Below, in pieces: positions 3,680 to 6,812 of a stretch of 6,812 nucleotides of DNA. The translations under genes and the position numbers were made by a program. The DNA is from a bacterium (GTDB lineage: Bacteria; Patescibacteriota; Minisyncoccia; Minisyncoccales; DG-74-3). Under the pieces are notes generated by a model, which had not been told where the DNA came from, made no database searches, and saw nothing but the letters and a program-made list of their open reading frames with translations. The stretch lies in NCBI GenBank assembly GCA_021161025.1, contig JAGHBK010000082.1, positions 1 to 6,812 on the forward strand, written 5' to 3'. Position 1 is the first letter of the stretch. Each line of letters opens with the position of its first letter.

Positions 3680-6450
3680 AACCAATCAAAATTATTTAAA
3701 ATATTAACCCAATAATCTCGAGCCTTTTTGTTTGGTTCTTTTTTCTTGGGAATTTCTTTTAAAAGTTTAATAAGTTCAGCTTGAGTTTTAAAATTATCAA
3801 CATGCTTATAAGGCAAGTAAGTAATTGGATATTGGCCGAGTAATATTGATTTAAGTACAGATTGAGAGCACCCATCATGCTTGTTTAATCTTAGCGCGCC
3901 TTGAAACCCTTTGATTTCGTTATTCATTTGTTCTTCTGATACTTGACCATGAAAAATAACATTTTGTTGAGATTTACCATCAATTCCGTAGATATGAAAG
4001 TTAACCTCAGGAACTTTGGGAGCAATTTTTAAAATTTGATCAACTCCATATTCTTTTTCCCTTTCTGGGTGAGCAATCAAATAAACATTGTTTCCAGGTT
4101 TAAAACTACTTGGATAAACGGGAAAATCACCAAAAAACAAAGGTCTTATTTTAGCTTGAATTCCTACTTTTTCTAATTCTTCTTGAAGTAATTTATTATG
4201 AGTTGCATGTTTAGCTGGGTGTTTCAAAACAATTTCCTGAAAATGTTTGTTTTTTAACAAACCAAGAACATCACTTCCATTCCAAAAAACTGCTTTTTTC
4301 CCTTTATGAAGTGCAAATCTTTCATAATCTTGTTCTGTATAAAGGCCAATAAATAATAAAGGTGATTTAAAATCTGGCTCTTCATTGTTCCAAAGGTATC
4401 TTGCTTTATTCCCAAATAAACTCATTCCTGGATTGAAATATATCCGATAAGGAATTGGTTTTTTCTGATGCTTATTTTTAACAATCTCAATTTGTTTAAA
4501 AAATTTCTCGGTTTTTAAATGTTTTGTTGTTATGTCGTTTTCTTTGTAATAGGCTGTAAAAAGCGTTTCAGGAATATATATGCCTTGATAACCCTTTTCT
4601 CCAAGTTCCAACCACCAATCCCAATCTTGAAGGCGCTCAATTTTTTCATCAAGCTTTGGGAAAATAGATTTTCTTATTAGGCTTACCCCTGATATATAAT
4701 TAGATTTTTTTAACTCTCGATAATCATAAGGCTTTGCTACATGTTGTCCTTGAATTACTCCTTTTCTCAAGTAATCACAATAAGCCCAGTCATAATTTGG
4801 ATTTCGGAGCAAGGCAAACATTAAAGAAAATAAACAATGTTTTTCTAACTTAATATCATTATCAAACCAGAATATATATTCGCCTTTTGCCTTTTCAACA
4901 AGTTTATTTCTAAGATAATTTACACCTTTTTTAAATCTATCTTCTTCTATAATCCATTCAAAATTCTTGTATGATTGATTTTTTAAGCTTTCAGGAAATA
5001 AAATTTTATCAGTTATTCTTTTAGTTGTTAGAACAGAAATTAAAGGAGTTCTATAACCTAAAATTTTAAGAAGTTTGTAGGGAGAAAACCTTTTTTCAAG
5101 CAACTTTTGATTTTGATCTGCATGATCATATCTTCCTTCACTTTGGGCTTCATAATGAAAAACCGGGGTTTCAATATAATCAAATGTAAATCCTGCTTGT
5201 TTTGCTTTTAAAAATAAATCTACATCTTCATATCCATTTCTATACTTTTCATCAAACATCCCTAATTTTTTAAAAACACTTCTTTTAATTTGGAAAAAAG
5301 CGCCAGAAGGAAAATCAACTTGATCTATATTATAAGCTGGACCAAACCAGAATTTTCCTTTTCCCCAAGAAGTCAAAATTCCTCTCATTATTCTGTTCTC
5401 ATTGGGAGTTGTTATGCTTGCTCCAACTATATCTGCTTTCTTATTAATCATTTCAAGTAAAGCCTCTTTATTTAGCACTACGTCGTCATTTAAAAATATA
5501 ACCCTCTTGCTTTTACTCAATTTAAAGCCTTTATTGCAATTTTCAGCAAAACTTCCACCTCTTATAACATAAACATTAAAACTCTTAGGGATGTTTTCTA
5601 AGCATTCTTTAAGCCGGTCGGTTCTATTATAATGTGGAATTATAATATCAGGTAAATCTTTCGGGAATTTAATTCCCGTTTCCACGGTTTTAATTTCAAT
5701 AACCGGAGTAGTTTTAATACTTTTAGGAAGATTAAAAGGAGTCCTAAAATACCTTTCTTTCATTTCAGATAATCTCTGATAGGGTTGATCTCCCCACTTC
5801 TTAATGAAATAATCAACTAATTCCTGATAACGCTCCGGGCTAACAATTGGTTGTTCAAAAGCCTCATTTTGAGTTACGCCCCGATGATGAAAGAATAACG
5901 CACCCTGACTAACCAAGGGGTAAAAACCCTCTAAATAAGCACGCCAGACATAATCTATATCTTCACAATAAGCAGGATAAAATTTCTCATCAAAATATCC
6001 TACTTTTTTTATCAGTGTTTTGGACAAACAGAAAAAAGCACCATTAAAAGCTCCTTCAACTAGACAAGAATTTTCCTGATTAAAACTTAAAGCACTCAAT
6101 TGATCTTTGGCCTCAGAGCCAGAAATAATATGCGCAGTTGGATCTTTCTCTATTGCTTTACTTAAATTGGAAAGAGCCACTGGAGATAAAAGTGTATCAT
6201 TGTTCAAAAAAACAAGGTATGGGTGTTTAGCAATTTTAATTCCTTGATTCCAAGCAGCAGCAACGCCTAAATTCTTAGAATTTCTGATATATTTAATATT
6301 TTTCTTTTTCTTGAAGTATTCTCTTACTTCAGGTTTAGATCCATTATCAATGATAATAATTTCCTTTTGAGGATATTTAATTGTTTCAAGGCATTTTTTT
6401 GTTACATTTAAACAATTGATTACAGGAATTATAACTGAGAATTTTATCAT
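3676..6450 (-). CDS. Multidomain glycosyltransferase: three GT2-like domains plus a GT-B-like domain
   Basis: A 924-residue fusion. Domain 1 (about 1-225) is a canonical GT2/GT-A enzyme: FSVIIPV (4-10), IIDNGS (33-38), NLGVAAAWNQG (60-70), the metal-binding FLNNDT (81-86) and acidic EDIDYVW (163-169). Domain 2 (about 266-435) has DIIIPHYNR (268-276), FLNDDV (319-324) and YEDVDLFLK (407-415), but RGGS replaces the usual DxGS. Domain 3 (about 468-650) has ISVLT (471-475), FWFDNDI (527-533) and LQDWDWWLEL (607-616), with EEDR where DDGS is expected. Domain 4 (about 665-924) resembles a GT-B enzyme: FWNGSDVL (722-729), HPEREKEYGVDQIL (794-807), FHIYG (818-822) and a donor-loop-like LNKHDGCSQSVLKSILLGQY (855-874). 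It has no membrane spans. The ATG at 6450 overlaps the previous stop as ATGA. Such a chain could build an oligosaccharide of several sugars; the sugars and acceptor are unknown. Confidence 0.93.
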   Translation of the reverse strand: MIKFSVIIPVINCLNVTKKCLETIKYPQKEIIIIDNGSKPEVREYFKKKKNIKYIRNSKNLGVAAAWNQGIKIAKHPYLVFLNNDTLLSPVALSNLSKAIEKDPTAHIISGSEAKDQLSALSFNQENSCLVEGAFNGAFFCLSKTLIKKVGYFDEKFYPAYCEDIDYVWRAYLEGFYPLVSQGALFFHHRGVTQNEAFEQPIVSPERYQELVDYFIKKWGDQPYQRLSEMKERYFRTPFNLPKSIKTTPVIEIKTVETGIKFPKDLPDIIIPHYNRTDRLKECLENIPKSFNVYVIRGGSFAENCNKGFKLSKSKRVIFLNDDVVLNKEALLEMINKKADIVGASITTPNENRIMRGILTSWGKGKFWFGPAYNIDQVDFPSGAFFQIKRSVFKKLGMFDEKYRNGYEDVDLFLKAKQAGFTFDYIETPVFHYEAQSEGRYDHADQNQKLLEKRFSPYKLLKILGYRTPLISVLTTKRITDKILFPESLKNQSYKNFEWIIEEDRFKKGVNYLRNKLVEKAKGEYIFWFDNDIKLEKHCLFSLMFALLRNPNYDWAYCDYLRKGVIQGQHVAKPYDYRELKKSNYISGVSLIRKSIFPKLDEKIERLQDWDWWLELGEKGYQGIYIPETLFTAYYKENDITTKHLKTEKFFKQIEIVKNKHQKKPIPYRIYFNPGMSLFGNKARYLWNNEEPDFKSPLLFIGLYTEQDYERFALHKGKKAVFWNGSDVLGLLKNKHFQEIVLKHPAKHATHNKLLQEELEKVGIQAKIRPLFFGDFPVYPSSFKPGNNVYLIAHPEREKEYGVDQILKIAPKVPEVNFHIYGIDGKSQQNVIFHGQVSEEQMNNEIKGFQGALRLNKHDGCSQSVLKSILLGQYPITYLPYKHVDNFKTQAELIKLLKEIPKKKEPNKKARDYWVNILNNFDWL

Positions 6451-6761
6451 ATTAAATCAAATTTAATACTACGAATCTGATTTTGAAGACAAAGTAATAA
6501 TAAGTTTTCTCCAATTACTTCTAGTATCTGTCTATTCATATTTGCTTGATCGTGCCTGATTGACAATTGAAATGCTGAATTAGATATCTTACTTATAAAT
6601 GCCCCAGGACTGGAATCTAAGACTCCTGCAGTACTTGCAGTTTCTGTTGAATTCTTTTCTTTTAATTGCTTTACTTCTGTCTCTAATGCTTTAATTCTGT
6701 CATTAAGAGTTTTAAAGATTTTGTTCATTTCTTCCACTAATTGTTTGTTAGTTATTCTCAT
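6447..6761 (-). CDS. Coiled-coil protein with Ser/Thr-rich linker, function unknown
   Basis: A 104-residue protein in three parts. Residues 5-36 form a predicted coiled coil with an unbroken 4-3 pattern of hydrophobic positions (M12, F16, L19, I23, L26, V30, L33). Residues 37-51 (NSTETASTAGVLDSS) are a low-complexity Ser/Thr-rich linker. Residues 55-104 are a mixed domain with a hydrophobic helix (ENLLLLCLQNQIRSI, 85-99). I recognise no family. An N-terminal trimer- or dimer-forming helix followed by a flexible linker would suit a virion or scaffold component, but this is only a suggestion. It is the first gene of the leftward operon, and its TGA overlaps the start of the multidomain glycosyltransferase gene, so the two are expressed together. 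The ATG at 6761 lies 30 bases after a TAAAAGGTC box, and there is no Shine-Dalgarno sequence. Confidence 0.8.
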   Translation of the reverse strand: MRITNKQLVEEMNKIFKTLNDRIKALETEVKQLKEKNSTETASTAGVLDSSPGAFISKISNSAFQLSIRHDQANMNRQILEVIGENLLLLCLQNQIRSIKFDLI

Positions 6762-6771
6762 ATAACTTTAT

Positions 6772-6800
6772 TTTATAACTAAAATTCAAAAGACCTTTTA
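6772..6800 (-). promoter_or_regulatory. Putative promoter of the glycosyltransferase operon: TAAAAGGTC box plus TATAAA
   Basis: On the minus strand TAAAAGGTC runs from 6800 to 6792, followed after 14 bases by TATAAA (6777-6772), with the ATG at 6761 after 10 more bases. This is the best -10-like match of the four sites. It is the only visible promoter for the four overlapping leftward genes, because their internal junctions leave no room for another outside coding sequence. Confidence 0.65.
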
Positions 6801-6812
6801 TCTAGCTTGAAA

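Noticed and set aside
3680..3685. TTG start for the GT4 gene
   Set aside because: Adds only two residues before the ATG at 3679, which forms the same ATGA overlap seen at other junctions and begins with the expected MKILVWA strand.
4139..4145. AAAGGTC on + inside the glycosyltransferase gene (also on - at 2975-2981, and TAAGGTC on + near 2676)
   Set aside because: These lack the leading TAAA and no gene starts downstream of them in the right orientation; they fall in coding sequence.
1..6812. Alternative genetic code (TGA recoded), considered because of the CPR/phage flavour
   Set aside because: TGA ends three genes in ATGA overlaps (1357-1359 on +; 3676-3678 and 6447-6449 on -), Trp is encoded by TGG, and no gene needs TGA, TAG or TAA read-through.
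1..6812. CRISPR array, tRNA, insertion sequence or attachment site
   Set aside because: No regularly spaced repeats, cloverleaf-like segments, transposase motifs or terminal inverted repeats were seen on either strand.

Overview
The window is AT-rich, gene-dense DNA with a strong bias to Lys, Asn, Ile and AGA codons. It most likely comes from a tailed phage or phage-like element. Support: a DUF5659-like protein and a second small protein of a type I recall from phages and mobile elements, short overlapping genes, and no housekeeping gene. The DUF5659-like protein and the missing Shine-Dalgarno sequences would fit a host such as a Patescibacteria/CPR-type bacterium, but this is inference; nothing in the window fixes the host. 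The standard stop assignment holds: TGA ends three genes in ATGA overlaps and TGG encodes Trp.

Layout. Bases 1-2183 carry five rightward genes: an unrecognised gene cut by the left edge (1-804), a conserved phage-type protein (840-1160), a 53-residue coiled-coil protein (1198-1359), a small protein with a C-terminal membrane helix (1356-1622), and a stand-alone HExxH metallopeptidase-like protein (1638-2183). Bases 2184-2246 separate two converging transcription units and hold a strong GC-rich hairpin. Bases 2247-6761 are one leftward four-gene operon. In transcription order it has a coiled-coil protein with a Ser/Thr-rich linker, a 924-residue protein with three GT2-like domains and one GT-B-like domain, a GT4-type glycosyltransferase, and a DUF5659-like protein. 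All junctions in this operon overlap (ATGA, ATGA, then 28 bases).

The most distinctive signal is regulatory. A box TAAAAGGTC (one copy is TAAAGGTC) lies 24-31 bases before the start codon of the four genes that head transcription units (840, 1198, 1638 on +; 6761 on -). A TATWWA-like or AT-rich element follows 14-15 bases later, and the ATG comes 3-11 bases after that. On the + strand the box is embedded in the end of the preceding gene and twice includes its stop codon. None of the eight visible starts has a convincing Shine-Dalgarno sequence. I infer an element-specific promoter class giving leaderless or nearly leaderless mRNAs.

The leftward operon looks like a glycan-building module. Its two glycosyltransferase proteins could assemble and transfer a short oligosaccharide onto a virion protein or a host surface polymer. 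The rightward genes look like small accessory genes, each with its own promoter or translationally coupled. I found no RNA genes, CRISPR arrays, insertion sequences or integrase.
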